Shown here: one piece after another, positions 39,201 to 49,045 of the stretch | How positions within the stretch are numbered: position 1 is the first letter of the stretch | How the letters are laid out: every line of letters begins with the position of its first letter | Assembly: GCA_013399895.1 (NCBI GenBank) | Contig: VXBA01002622.1 | Coordinates: 186,001-250,000 of the forward strand | Length of the DNA: 64,000 nt | Origin: Serilophus lunatus | Taxonomy: Eukaryota; Chordata; Aves; Passeriformes; Eurylaimidae | Reading direction: 5' to 3' | Translations under genes and position numbers: made by a program | The notes under the pieces: generated by a model | Databases searched by the model: none | Told to the model about the DNA's origin: nothing | The model's input: the letters and a program-made list of their open reading frames with translations, nothing else

Positions 39201-40951
39201 CACTCGATCCATTCTTCTTCTTCCACTAACTGTGTTTACTGCATTAGCTGTAAGAATTGACCTGTAGTCACTTAATCTTAAAACCTGAATTCCTGAAGGC
39301 CTTTTGATTGGAAGGCTTTGGTTTGAAATGTGAATTTAGACTTAAAACAGCCCTAGGGGGGAAAAGATTGACTCTGACAAGTGTGTGATCCTGCTGTTGG
39401 AGGTGCTGCATTTAAATAATGCTTAGAGCAACCCAGGGAGTGCTGTTTTGGACAGAGCAAGGGCTGCATCCAGTGCTAACTACCTTTCTCTGGCAACTTC
39501 CAATATGTTCTGCTCAGCCTGCCCTGAAGGATCAAGCTGCTTGCTGAGGATGAATGCAGGCACTGCTGCTGATCTCACCTATGTGTTTCCTGTCCCAGGT
39601 TTAGGATCTGCAGGGACCCTTTTGTTGGGCTGAAGAGGAAGGACAAAGGGCTGAGCAAACAAGGCTGTAACAAAATTCCGAAGAATAACCTTAAAGTCTT
39701 TTCCATTCTGATTTGGTTTTGTTGACTTGTAATTAAGAAGTAGGGGAGACTTAAGAACTAATTTCAGTGTTTAGAGAGAGTCTTTCATGGAAAGTGTGTT
39801 GGTAGGCCAAGTTAGTAGTTTTCCCCCACCTTATTGCAAAGCCTTTGTTGCAGTTTTGTGCATTCTTAGTACCCTTCATGCCACTGTAGATATGGGACAA
39901 TTCTAATTGGAAGTCAAAGAAAATTAAAATTTTTAGTTCTGGTGTAAAGAAATAGAAGTTATGTTTCCTTTCAGTGCAGTTCAACTTGAGCTTAAGTGCT
40001 GTTGGAATCAGTGGAGCTTCTATGACATTAAAGGACAGGTCAGACAGGCTCTGGCTATGTGAGCTACAGAGTTATGGCAGAGTAGGTCCCCAGTGCTTTG
40101 TATTCTAAATAATTCCTTCCCTACATGAGATATGAAGCACTTGGCTCCTTAGGGTTTCACGCTATCATATGGAGGATATATATGTACCAAGACATAGAAA
40201 AAAAAGTAGGGTATCAAAGAAAAAGAAAGCAACTCCAAATCACAGAAAACTACTTAGTTAAAAAGTTTGAGTCAACTCAAAAGTTCTGTTTAATCTTCTG
40301 ATTAAATAAAATCTTCAATGCATTTTTGTTCTTTTGGTGTAGAAAAACAGCTGCCAAACCTGGAATCTTGTCCTTAGAGCTGCAACTGAAAAGCATAATT
40401 ATCTCTTTTAAGATTTGGGGGTGGGGAGAGAACAAACCTTAAAACAGTTAAGATCCCCTGGCATTTCTGAGTATTGCAGACTTTTGTGTGCAATGTAAAC
40501 CTAGACTGTAACTGAACAGGAATAACATGTATGCAAGCAGTTCTAAATATACTTCTGTAAGCTATTAATGATGTCCATAAACAAGCTTATCAATAGCCTG
40601 TTCGTTGGATAAGTATTGTGCACCAGTTGTGCACTGAGCAAGGTAATTGTTGCTTTCCCACAACTCAGTCCATCCCCTTGCAGGAGAGCAGCATGTCTTT
40701 GTAGTGATTTACCAGCCATGTGTGTCACTTAGAAAGCAAGTGTCTAAATTTATCATCTCTTGCCTGGCCATGTTCCAGCTTTTTCCTTTTTCCTATTCTC
40801 TCCTGTAGACATGACACCTCATTAATGGTGCATGTGTGGTATTACAACTGTAGATGGTTTTCTTTTTTTTTTTTTTCCCAGAGCTGCCTTTCACTCTGCT
40901 CTTTCTCTCCCCCCACAGTTGTGCAGAAGTAAGAGTGATTCTTACTTCTTT

Positions 40952-40996
<45 letters not shown>

Positions 40997-43900
40997 CCTT
41001 TTGATTTTCTTTCTTTTTCTTTAGTGGACTGAAAATCCAAGCTTTAACCCTTGGCCTTTATGCAAGCCTGAATAGTTGCTGTCTGAATAGTTAGAAGTCA
41101 TAGTATTTACTTTAACAATTTAAACACTCATATGCTTGTAAAAGTATTTCTAGGCCAGCCAACAGTCTCTGCTTTGAGTGCTAATTTTTATTTAGTATTC
41201 AAATTTAACTGCTCTGTGTAGTTCATTATTAAAAGGTCTCTTAATTTGAAGCAATATATGCCTCTTAATCTCACCAAAAGTAATATTTATTCAATCTGCA
41301 TGCTTTTAAACTCGGATTGTATTTCAGGTAACAAAGTAAATTGACACAATGTTTTCTGCCATCTCCAATTGCTATAGCTGTCTCTGCAATGCATTCTTAT
41401 TGACATTTTTGCTAAATTGGCCGATAGTCCAGCTGGCATCGCTGTTCTGTGGTGTCAGAACAGGCCCGATATTAGATAGGGAGACAAAGGTACTTCATTT
41501 GGCTTATTTTATATGGGGCATCTCTTGCTAAGAATCCAACTTAATATTAATGTAAAATTTAAAAATGAACTAAATGTTTATTGGCTGTATGGATTCATAT
41601 CATGTCAGTAGAGGGCTAGAATGGGTATTTCTGCAAAGTCAGTATAGTCCGAGTTTTTGCATCCACTGTACCTTACTGTGTGTCTTTCAAACTTAGATGC
41701 AGTTGTTCTTGTGATACTATCACATCTAACTTTGCTCTTCTTACGTTTTTTAGGTTTTACTGCAATCACAACAACTAATCCCATTTGGTTAGTGAAGACA
41801 AGATTACAGCTTGATGCAAGGTATAGTGACAATGGGAAATCTCACTGCTGTCATCAGATTTTACCTAAGTGTTGTGAATCTCTTCTGCATCCCAAAATAG
41901 AATGATTTTTTAAATATTCAACATTTCAAATTTGGCAAGTTGATGCTCATTTATGTATAAGTTCTACTATCGTGTTGTCATTTTTATCTCCATGCTGAGG
42001 TACACTTAAGGCGCTGTAGTAGACTGGACAGAAAACTTGGAATGAGTTACAAGGTTAACAGTCTCATTAAAATAAGTGGATTTTGGTGCTGTGTGCAACA
42101 TGTTGTCTTGTGCCTCTACTTGTTTTATACTGAATAGTCAGTTAAACTTCTTAAACTATAGGGCTTTAAAGAAATTGTGGAAAACTATTAATTTTTCGTG
42201 CGCATTATTTCTTTGCATTATCAAGCTCATTGTTCATGTTGAGGCCTGAAAAAGGATCATTTAACTCTGTATAGCACTGCAATTACATGGGCTGGTCTGG
42301 CATGTACTGTATTCTCAGCCCTTCTAATTCAGTTGTTACTAGAGGCATAACAACACTTGGCCTGTGGGATCATCCTGGACTGATCTTGTTTCTGTTGAAG
42401 TTCTCAAAAATCCCCAGTGTCAGTAATAGCTGGAGAAGGCATGTGTTCTGTTCTTGATGTGGAATTGTCTTGAAGGCAAAAGCAATGTTGTGCATCAGAA
42501 GAGCAAACACTTGGAGTAGTCTCCGTGCCCCATCCAGGTGTACCAGGCATGTAGGGGGAATGGGGGTGTTCCTTAAGCTGCAGTTCTAGCTGCTTTTCTC
42601 ACCAGTTGCTCCATGCTTCTCTGCAGCATCCTCTGCCTGGCTTACTCAAAATCTGATTTACGCTCTGTGTTCCTGATCTCAATGGTACCTTGTCTCATTG
42701 CATTTGATGTTGCAGGTTCAAACCATCAGGACTGTAATTTTGCCTTCAAGTGATGCCTCTTATTGCTTATATAATAGCTGCTGCCAATGTCTGTCTTGTT
42801 CTGACAATATCCATATGAGTTACCATGACTTCTCAACAGGGTTATTTACTGTTTTATTCTGTGACTGTCTCGCTCAGGCCTCTACTGGCACAATCTATGT
42901 GCTTCAAGTGCCTGCACTCACAGCCATAGCGAAGCACACTTCTTGCAGTGTTGTAATGGTTTTGTGAGCTGTGTGCAGTCTATATAGTAAGTTGATCCTG
43001 GCTGGATGCCAGGTGCCTACCAAAGCTGCTCTATCACTCCCCCTTCTCATCTGGACAGGGATGAGAAAATAAAACAAAAGTACATGGCCTTAAATGAGGA
43101 CCTGGAGAGATCACTTGCCAAATACAGTACAGGCAACAGAGATTCAGCTTGGAGACATTAACCCTAACCCTTACCCCCTTGTCCCCCCATCCTTCCTGAG
43201 CTCTATGTCCTCCCCCTCAGTGGCACAGGGAGCTGGGAGTTGGAGATTGTCAGTTCATCACAGATGGTTCTTGCTGTGGCTCAGGGAGAGGAGTCTTTCC
43301 CCTGCTCCACTGTGGGGTCCTTCCCACAGGAGACAATCCTTCATGAATTTCAACATCAGTCCATCCCACATGCAACAGTTCTCCATAAACTGCTGCAGCA
43401 CAGGTCACTCTTGAAAGGGGCACAGGTCCAACATGGGTCCCCCACAGGATCATGACTACTACCAGGAAACAGGTTCCAGCATGGGCTCCTCTTTCCACAG
43501 GTCCCTGCCAGGAACCTCCTCCAGTGTGGGTTTCCCACAGATTCACAGCCCTCTTTTGGGCATCCGCCTGTTCCAGGATGGGTCTCCTCTACAGGGTGCT
43601 GATGAATCTTTGCAGCCCTGTGGACTCCCATGGGCTGCAGGGGCACAGCTGGTCCACCATGGGCTGTACCACAGGCTGCAGGGAAACCTCAGCTCTGGCA
43701 CCTCGAGCTCCCCCTTCTCCACTGAGCTTGGTGCCAGCAGAGCTGTGTCTCACAGATCTTCTCATATGTTGTCATTCTGCTCTTCTCTGGCCACAATTAC
43801 ATCTGTGAAATTATTTTTTTCTTAGTTTAAATGTGTTATCACACAGGCATTGCTGTCATTGCTGATTGTCTCAGCCTTTGCCAGTGGCAGGTCTATCCTG

Positions 43901-45869
43901 AAGCCAGCTGGCATTGGCTCTGCTGGGCACGGGGGAAGCTTCAAATACCTTCTCACACAAGCCACCCTAGTAGCCCTCCCAGTACCAAAAGCTGGCCACG
44001 CAAACCCAGCACGTATACTCAGTATTTCAGTATGCACAACTCAATTCAGTAAGGAATTTTAAAATGGGTATAAAATTTTATTTGCCAAATACTTGCTTGA
44101 TACAGTCATGTCAAGGAAATGCTCATTAGACATCAGCAGTGGTTTAGTTGAATCAAGTAATAGCTACTAGCCTTGCATTGGTCGATGTGCTAGTTGTTTT
44201 CTGTAGAGCTGTAGTGCTGTGGGGGCCTGCTGTTCAAACTCTTAGCCACAGTAATTACCACACTGTGGAGCTTTTTATTTGAGGCAATATTTAGGGGAAA
44301 TCCATTATGCCAAAGAACACGATCATTTTTCTCATGAGTCACTTGATGTTGACAGCCCATTTGGGAGTCCGTATTTAAGCTGTTTTGTCCTATATTGCAT
44401 GAGAGTTGTGGAGGCCTAGAGCTGCTCAACCTATCTATGTCATATTTTTTCTTAGTCATCATGTTACTTTAGGCTTGGATTCCATGCAATGCTTTATTTG
44501 TGTGTGGTGCTGAAGGCCTTTGGGACTTTCAAGTTCTGTGTCTTCTTAACCGTATTTGATTTGGAGCATTGGATATTTCCTGTTTCCTAAACACTAGAAC
44601 GAGAACTGTTTAATTCTTTTCTGGTCTCAAGTTGTGCTGTTTGATACCTGACTTTTCTGCTTTTTAGGAATCGTGGAGAAAAGCGAATGAGTGCTTTGGA
44701 ATGTGTCCGAAAAGTTTATCGATCAGATGGTGTTAAAGGCTTTTACAGAGGAATGTCAGCATCCTATGCAGGCATATCTGAGACTGTTATTCATTTTGTT
44801 ATTTATGAGAGTATCAAGAAAAAACTACTGGAGTATAAGACTGCTTCTCCCATGGACAATGAGGATGAATCGGCAAAAGAAGCATCGGACTTTGTTGGCA
44901 TGATGATGGCTGCTGCCACTTCCAAAACTTGTGCAACATCAATAGCATATCCCCATGGTAAGCGGGATATGTACAGCTGGGAACTTGAGTCGGATGAAGG
45001 GGAAGAGTGTCTTTTCAGTGATATTTGTAGGCAGCTTTGGTTTACCTATTTAGAAAAAGAAATTTTTTGTGGTTTTCCACATCAGATTCAGCAGGTCAAC
45101 CTGCATATAGTATTCAGAAATGGAAGTGAGTAGCATGGCCTTTTCTTAGGCAGTGTTGGTTTTGCCAAAGGGTTTGCCAGGTTATAGCCCCAAGTACTTG
45201 AGAAGGAAGTCCTTTTTCAATTGGAATATATCTATTTACTCAGCAGTTCTCCCAAATGTGCCAGCAAGTTCTTGTTCTCCTTACAGGAGATTAGACTGTC
45301 TAGTTTGTGTTTCAGTTGCACTTGGTTTTCCTGCCAAGTAATCATGTTTACATTAAGTTTATTAATGGACTGAACACTAAAGCAGTGTCCATGTCTGAGC
45401 TAAAGTGTTAACTTGAACAACAGACCCCTTCTGGATTGTAACTAATCTAATCAACTTGCCTTGTGTAGTCAAATATCTAATACTGTCAAAATGACTTTTC
45501 TTACGTTTTCTTACGCATACTTGGTTTGCTACTCTGTTTGTCTTCCTTGTCTTTTTTTATAGAGGTGTTCTGAGACTGAGAATTTGGAGAAGGGAGTTTT
45601 GATGTAAAAATCACTTATTGGTTTGTGGGAAAAATAATAAAGTGAAGGTAACCACATGTGGTTTTCTTTGTACAGAGGTTGTACGAACAAGACTAAGAGA
45701 AGAGGGAACAAAATACAGATCTTTCTTCCAGACACTGTCTTTGCTTGTGCGAGAAGAAGGGTATGGATCCCTGTACCGAGGTTTAACTACGCACCTCATC
45801 AGACAGATTCCAAACACAGCTATCATGATGTCAACCTACGAAGTTGTAGTCTACTTGCTTGATGGATAG
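18245..45869 (+). CDS. SLC25A36: SLC25A36, mitochondrial pyrimidine nucleotide carrier (seven coding exons)
   Basis: The spliced coding sequence joins 18245-18285, 27185-27355, 31758-31835, 34448-34548, 41754-41820, 44668-44957 and 45676-45869. That is 942 nt, 313 residues plus TAG, with phases matching at every junction and GT/AG at every intron. The protein is an SLC25 inner-membrane carrier of three repeats of about 100 residues. The signature P-x-[DE]-x-x-[KR]-x-[KR] is seen as PLEVVKTR (26-33), PIWLVKTR (140-147) and PHEVVRTR (248-255). Trp in place of the acidic residue in repeat 2 is typical of the pyrimidine carrier branch (SLC25A33, SLC25A36, yeast Rim2). The N terminus MSQRDTLVHLFAGGCGG and C terminus VVYLLDG match vertebrate SLC25A36 rather than SLC25A33. 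The family moves cytosine, uracil, guanine and inosine (deoxy)nucleotides across the inner membrane for mitochondrial DNA and RNA synthesis. The start has A at -3. As I recall the human protein (311 residues), this one is two residues longer because of exon 2. Confidence 0.97.
18537..18560. repeat. (GGCCCC)4 hexanucleotide tract in intron 1
   Basis: Four uninterrupted copies of GGCCCC on the + strand, read as (GGGGCC)4 on the minus strand. It is about 250 bp downstream of coding exon 1 and inside the CpG island. The copy number is low. Confidence 0.95.
19472..19934 (+). mobile_element. CR1 LINE fragment, sense to SLC25A36
   Basis: Contains the CR1 landmarks CTCTTATGAGGAGAAACTG, GGAGCTGGACCTGTTAGCCT, ACAAGAAGTTGCACCTCAAC, CACTGGAACAGGCTGCCCAG and GGGTGGACTGGATAG. 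It ends with a TCGACTATTCTGTGA tail. It is 5'-truncated, with frame-breaking changes, and covers the C-terminal ORF2 end plus the 3' UTR. It sits in intron 1 in the same orientation as the gene. Confidence 0.93.
20750..20856 (-). mobile_element. Short CR1 LINE 3' end
   Basis: The sequence CACAGAATATGCCAAGTTGG, then GAAGAGACCCACAAGGATCA, TCGAGTCCAACTCCTGGACC and TGCACAGGACCCTCCCTGGG is the reverse complement of the last roughly 100 bases of a CR1 element. It is inserted antisense in intron 1. Confidence 0.85.
25944..25980. repeat. Two-copy 19-bp tandem duplication
   Basis: AAAAGTTTTGAGAGTGTTC at 25944-25962 is followed directly by the same sequence, minus its last base, at 25963-25980. It lies within intron 1. 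Confidence 0.85.
27185..27355 (+). CDS. SLC25A36: SLC25A36 coding exon 2
   Basis: Encodes residues 14-71, including the first carrier signature PLEVVKTRLQ at 26-35. The acceptor is TTTTTTCTTGCAG and the donor GTGAGT at 27356. The segment NRVTRVSPGPLHC has two more residues than the human sequence I remember (NRVVSPG), probably from a 6-bp in-frame duplication around AGAGT. Confidence 0.96.
27356..31757 (+). other. SLC25A36: SLC25A36 intron 2
   Basis: A 4.4-kb AT-rich intron with no recognised transposon or internal gene. A two-copy 14-bp tandem duplication of CCTTCAGGATGACA lies at 29784-29811. Confidence 0.85.
29784..29811. repeat. Two-copy 14-bp tandem duplication
   Basis: CCTTCAGGATGACA occurs twice in immediate succession, in intron 2 of SLC25A36. 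Confidence 0.85.
31758..31835 (+). CDS. SLC25A36: SLC25A36 coding exon 3
   Basis: Encodes residues 71-97 (K71 and R97 are split codons). It includes the conserved matrix-loop block NEGPRSLFRGLGPNLVGVAP. The acceptor is TTTTGTTTTGTAG and the donor GTAAAT at 31836. Confidence 0.96.
31836..34447 (+). other. SLC25A36: SLC25A36 intron 3
   Basis: A 2.6-kb AT-rich intron. I see no transposon, RNA gene or additional exon in it. Confidence 0.85.
34448..34548 (+). CDS. SLC25A36: SLC25A36 coding exon 4
   Basis: Encodes residues 97-131 with the family block AIYFAAYSNCKEKLN followed by PDSTQVHMISAGVAG, which leads into the second carrier repeat. The acceptor is TTCTGATTTTAG and the donor GTAAGG at 34549. 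Confidence 0.96.
37695..37720. repeat. Three-copy 9-bp tandem repeat
   Basis: ATACTTTAA is repeated almost three times in immediate succession, in intron 4 of SLC25A36. Confidence 0.8.
40954..40996. repeat. Homopolymer tract of 43 T
   Basis: An unbroken run of T in intron 4, flanked by further pyrimidine-rich sequence from about 40,861 to 41,022. It could be the poly(A) tail of a minus-strand retrocopy, a simple expansion, or an assembly-length artefact. I see no recognisable retrocopied gene on either side. Confidence 0.95.
41754..41820 (+). CDS. SLC25A36: SLC25A36 coding exon 5
   Basis: Encodes residues 131-153, the second carrier signature in FTAITTTNPIWLVKTRLQ. Trp142 replaces the usual Asp/Glu of the signature, which marks the pyrimidine nucleotide carrier subfamily. 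The acceptor is TTCTTACGTTTTTTAG and the donor GTATAG at 41821. Confidence 0.96.
41821..44667 (+). other. SLC25A36: SLC25A36 intron 5
   Basis: A 2.8-kb intron. Over a third of it is one antisense LTR element at 42983-44011, ending about 650 bp before exon 6. The remainder is unremarkable AT-rich sequence. Confidence 0.85.
42983..44011 (-). mobile_element. Avian LTR element (ERVL-like), antisense in intron 5
   Basis: Read on the minus strand, the element begins TGCTGGGTTTGCGTGGCC and contains GAAGCTTCCCCCGTGCCCAG and AGCCAATGCCAGCTGGCTTC. It ends GGTAGGCACCTGGCATCCAG then CCAGGATCAAC. Between about 43,270 and 43,700 is a run of imperfect repeats with cores such as TCCAGCATGGG, TCCAACATGGG and TCCAGTGTGGG. 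These blocks match a common bird LTR type of about 1 kb that I recognise from memory but cannot name to subfamily. Its 3' end block (CACCTGGCNNCCAGCC) is shared with the LTR at 5234-5874. No internal retroviral genes are present, so it appears to be a diverged solo LTR. The boundaries are good to within perhaps 40 bp, and no target-site duplication was clear. Confidence 0.75.
44668..44957 (+). CDS. SLC25A36: SLC25A36 coding exon 6
   Basis: The largest coding exon, encoding residues 153-250. It covers the second-repeat loop (VKGFYRGMSASYAGISETV), the linker with an acidic patch (DNEDESAKEASDFVG) and the start of the third repeat up to SIAYPH. The acceptor is CTGCTTTTTAG and the donor GTAAGC at 44958. 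The frame continues open past the donor to a stop at 45131-45133. Confidence 0.96.
44958..45675 (+). other. SLC25A36: SLC25A36 intron 6
   Basis: The shortest intron (718 bp). Its first 173 bases stay open in the exon 6 frame before a TAG at 45131-45133. No repeat is recognised. Confidence 0.85.
45676..45869 (+). CDS. SLC25A36: SLC25A36 coding exon 7 and stop
   Basis: Encodes residues 250-313, starting inside the third signature PHEVVRTRLREEG. It continues with GYGSLYRGLTTHLIRQIPNT, AIMMSTYEVVVYLLDG and TAG at 45867-45869. The acceptor is TTCTTTGTACAG. Confidence 0.97.
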
Positions 45870-48605
45870 CAGTGTGACGAGGCTTCCTGGAAGAAGGTGG
45901 AAGATGGAAAGACTGGAGTGGACCACTGAATGTCAGTGCCAATGTGGTGGGCAAAAGGAACGTTTTATCAGGAACAAGCAGCTATGGACAAAACAGAAGG
46001 TTGACTGTGGGTGACTAAGAATTATTTTGCTGCCTTAGTGTGTGGTCTCTTGGCAGTGTGACAAATGGGAACTGCCCCTTAGGGAATGCCTTCATACATT
46101 TCTTAATTCAAAATTATTGCTTGATTTTCATTTGTTAATCTAGACAAAGCTTTTGAGTCATCTTCAGAGACCCGATGGGTGAGTGAGGGAACATAAAATG
46201 TTCTTGGGCAGCCTTATTCACTTCTCTTAGTGATTGTTCTGTTTTACTGCACAGTAACCTGTTGGAAGAATGGAGAAGACAGTACTTTTATAGCTTTCCA
46301 TACCAGAAACTTCCATTCAGTTGCTCTGAAGATTCATAAAGAAACTGAGGTAGTAGTCAGTGTGTAAAGTTTTCCATGTTGCTACCTCAAGACAAAATAT
46401 GGTGCAGGGACCCAGAACAGAGTTATTTCTTCACTACAAAAGGTGATACTTAGTGTAGTTTTTTTGTTTGTTTATGGCTCTCGTTCTCTTCAAATTTGAG
46501 CAGTGTTTTAGGTTAGCAAGAGAGGATCCGATTGTTGAACTCTTCAGGTTATCAGTCTATTAATATTGGGTGTATGTGGATTTCTAGTTCTGCTACATCA
46601 TCCTTTTTTTTTCTGGAACTTTTAAGCAAGAAACCTATGAAAAATTGTCCCATATCATCAGTTTTCCTTGCCAACTTGTTCAGGTCACTCAGCTAAGTTG
46701 GTGAATGCTACTTTATAAACTTCAGGTTTTGTAGTGTGATGAGATCTCAGCTAGTCCAGCCTCCTATTTTTCAAGACAGCAGCATTCACTCAGATAATTT
46801 CCTACTGCCTAAAAACAAGCTGTATTGCCCTTAAATGTCTGACAAATCCTGGCTTGGTTTACCAGTATTCATTTGGAATTACTGAGGGAGAGCTCATATC
46901 ACTGTGGCTAAGGTGATGAGAAAGCAGAAACCAGGTGAAGCTGTAGTAGATCTTTCCAGGGCAGAAGGATCGAGAAAATTGTAATGGAGGCTCTTAAAAT
47001 CATTCCCCTTGATAATTGCTGTATCACTTCTGTCAGCTTGAGCCTGTGTACTGAACTGCTGCTGGCAGTGTACCCTTGTCCTCCACATTGTCTGAATATT
47101 CAGGCATTGTTTTACTGTTAGCCAATTGCAAATCAATGCCTTGCATTCAGCAGTGAGGCTTAGCTGGTTTGTTCTGTCATAATTTAGAGTTTTCTGAAGT
47201 CACACAACTGGAGTGACAACAAGTTGAATGTTACAAGAATTTTTACAGCTTTCCAGATATCTCCTAATTCTGCATCCATTATCATTAAGAGGAAGATGAT
47301 CACAATAAACTGGGGGGGCAATAGCTTTCTACATATAAATGCTGCTACACTGGCATGGACATAACTGTGCTATCAACTGTTCCAGTGTGGTACTTCAGTA
47401 CACTGTGCATTGTGTGCAATGGCTTTATTTTATTAATTACTTCTTATGCACTTTGTGGCCTTCTTAGGGCCTATGACTTTTCTTCCTCTTACTGATTATC
47501 TATAGTCAAACTGGTTGAAACATGCAGTTTGATTTTAAGCAAAGCATGTGGTTTGATTTCTGTATAAGCTGTGCAAAAGTTTATGCTGTAGTTCCATAGC
47601 ATCTCTGTTGCAGTGGTTCTGTAGGCTCTATATAAAAGATCAAAGCTTGCAGAACAATCAGTCTGGGTTTCTCTCATTTACTGTCTTTTGTTTTGGTAGT
47701 TGTCATGTTTTCCACACAGTGTCAAAGTATTTGAGTATTTCATGTAATTCTCTGTATTAATTACTTGTCCTCTAAAAGGCACCCATAGTATGTACAGCAA
47801 CTTTGCAATGCTGTATTGACTTCCCTCCTTGGAAAATGTCATCTTTTGAAGGACAGCATGGTCTGAGGTGTGACCATGGTGTACTTGATTGTCCAAAGAA
47901 TTGAAAGGAGTGCTTACATGTAGTCTAAAAGTGGGCTTTTTCTAGTGGTTGCTCTAGGAAAAGTTTGGAGTATTCATGACTGACCTAAGCCTTGATGTGA
48001 TGCCATTGTTCAGGAAAATAAGTGCAGGTATAGCAACTTATTTTAGTTTTTATGTAGAAAATGGGTCACTTTTCAGGCTACCCAGATTATTCAGTCATAG
48101 CTGAAACTTAAATTGGCAAAGGCCATTTTCAGTTTTGGAGTTGATGAATATGATAAACACTTGGGTTAGCCTGCACTTTGTGAGGTACTCTCATCTGTTT
48201 AGATACATTGTCCCTTGGTTCCATGTTTGTCTCCCATGAATTTCCTGGGTACTGTGCATGTGCCTTGTCTGGGTGAGAACAAAGCCCCTGGAGTTGATAA
48301 GTAGGGCATGTTAACAAGGACAATTGAATAGGGAAGTCAACAGCTCAAAACAGACAATCACTTTATTATTTCACCTCTTTAATCGATGCTTTAGCTTTTG
48401 TTTTAAGCTTCAGGGGTGATCTTTTTGACTTGCTTTACATAACCAAACATAAATCCCAAGAAATTTTGGGATTTTCTTTTTTCTAAATACCAGTACCTGC
48501 AAAGTTACCTCTGAAATATTTCCCAAAGATCTTTGAATTATTTATATAGTTTTCTTGATATTTATTATACAAACTCAAAGGGAATAAAAAGATGCTACAT
48601 TCAAT
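45870..48605 (+). other. SLC25A36: Probable 3' UTR of SLC25A36
   Basis: About 2.7 kb of AT-rich, non-coding DNA after the stop. Canonical AATAAA signals lie at 47304-47309 and 48583-48588. The second is followed by GT-rich sequence near 48,655 and is the likelier distal end, since a long 3' UTR is usual for this gene in other vertebrates. The exact end is inferred from the signals only. Confidence 0.55.
48583..48588 (+). terminator. SLC25A36: Candidate distal polyadenylation signal of SLC25A36
   Basis: AATAAA about 2.7 kb after the stop codon and about 190 bp before the ATG of the next putative gene. A proximal alternative, AATAAA, is at 47304-47309. Confidence 0.5.
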
Positions 48606-48776
48606 AATATCTTGAACCACAGACCTGAAAACTCTCTGTAACTTGGTCGTCTTGATTTGTATTAGAATGTCTTGTATTTATCACACATGTCTGTGCTAGA
48701 GGCAAGGGTCTTGGATGTCTGAAAAACCTTCAGTAACTAATTAGTGTCCTGTTTCCCTCACCTGGATCAGACCAAA

Positions 48777-49045
48777 ATGTTGCGGGTGCTGTTTTGCCTC
48801 ATCAGGCGCTCGGATGCGGGAGGCTGCAGTTCCCCGGCGCGGCCGGCGGGGGGCAGCGGAGCCCGGCCCGCTCCCCTGAGCCGCGCTGGGAACACGGCGA
48901 GGAGAAAGGAGCCTTGGAAAACTGATGCCGTGAGTGCGGGCACAGCCCTGGGCCGCCCTTGTCCATCCGGCCCCTCTAGTGCTGCGTGGGAACAGCTGAG
49001 TTGCGGTGTCGCGCAGGGGCTGAGCCCAGCCTTTCGCCTGACAGG
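48777..49045 (+). promoter_or_regulatory. Short CpG-rich patch at the putative small gene
   Basis: About 270 bp of GC- and CpG-rich sequence stands out sharply from AT-rich flanks. It includes the whole proposed first coding exon and the start of its intron. Such patches usually mark vertebrate promoters, which supports a transcription start near here that is separate from SLC25A36. Confidence 0.7.

Larger units (their letters stand above)
34549..41753 (+). other. SLC25A36: SLC25A36 intron 4
   Basis: A 7.2-kb AT-rich intron. It contains a three-copy ATACTTTAA tandem repeat at 37695-37720 and an uninterrupted 43-base T tract at 40954-40996. No LINE or LTR is recognisable. Confidence 0.85.

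Noticed and set aside
40832..41032. Frame encoding a long run of phenylalanine.
   Set aside because: It is a translation of the T homopolymer in intron 4.
42716..42725. GGTTCAAACC, resembling a tRNA B-box.
   Set aside because: There is no matching A-box at the right distance, no acceptor-stem pairing and no downstream T-run terminator, so it is not a tRNA gene.
43094..43825. Cluster of overlapping frames of 70-130 codons on both strands.
   Set aside because: All lie inside the antisense LTR element. Its imperfect internal repeats create open frames without coding motifs.
48744..48776. An N-terminal extension of the small gene starting at a GTG at 48744.
   Set aside because: GTG initiation is not expected in a vertebrate nuclear gene, and the ATG at 48777 has a better context.
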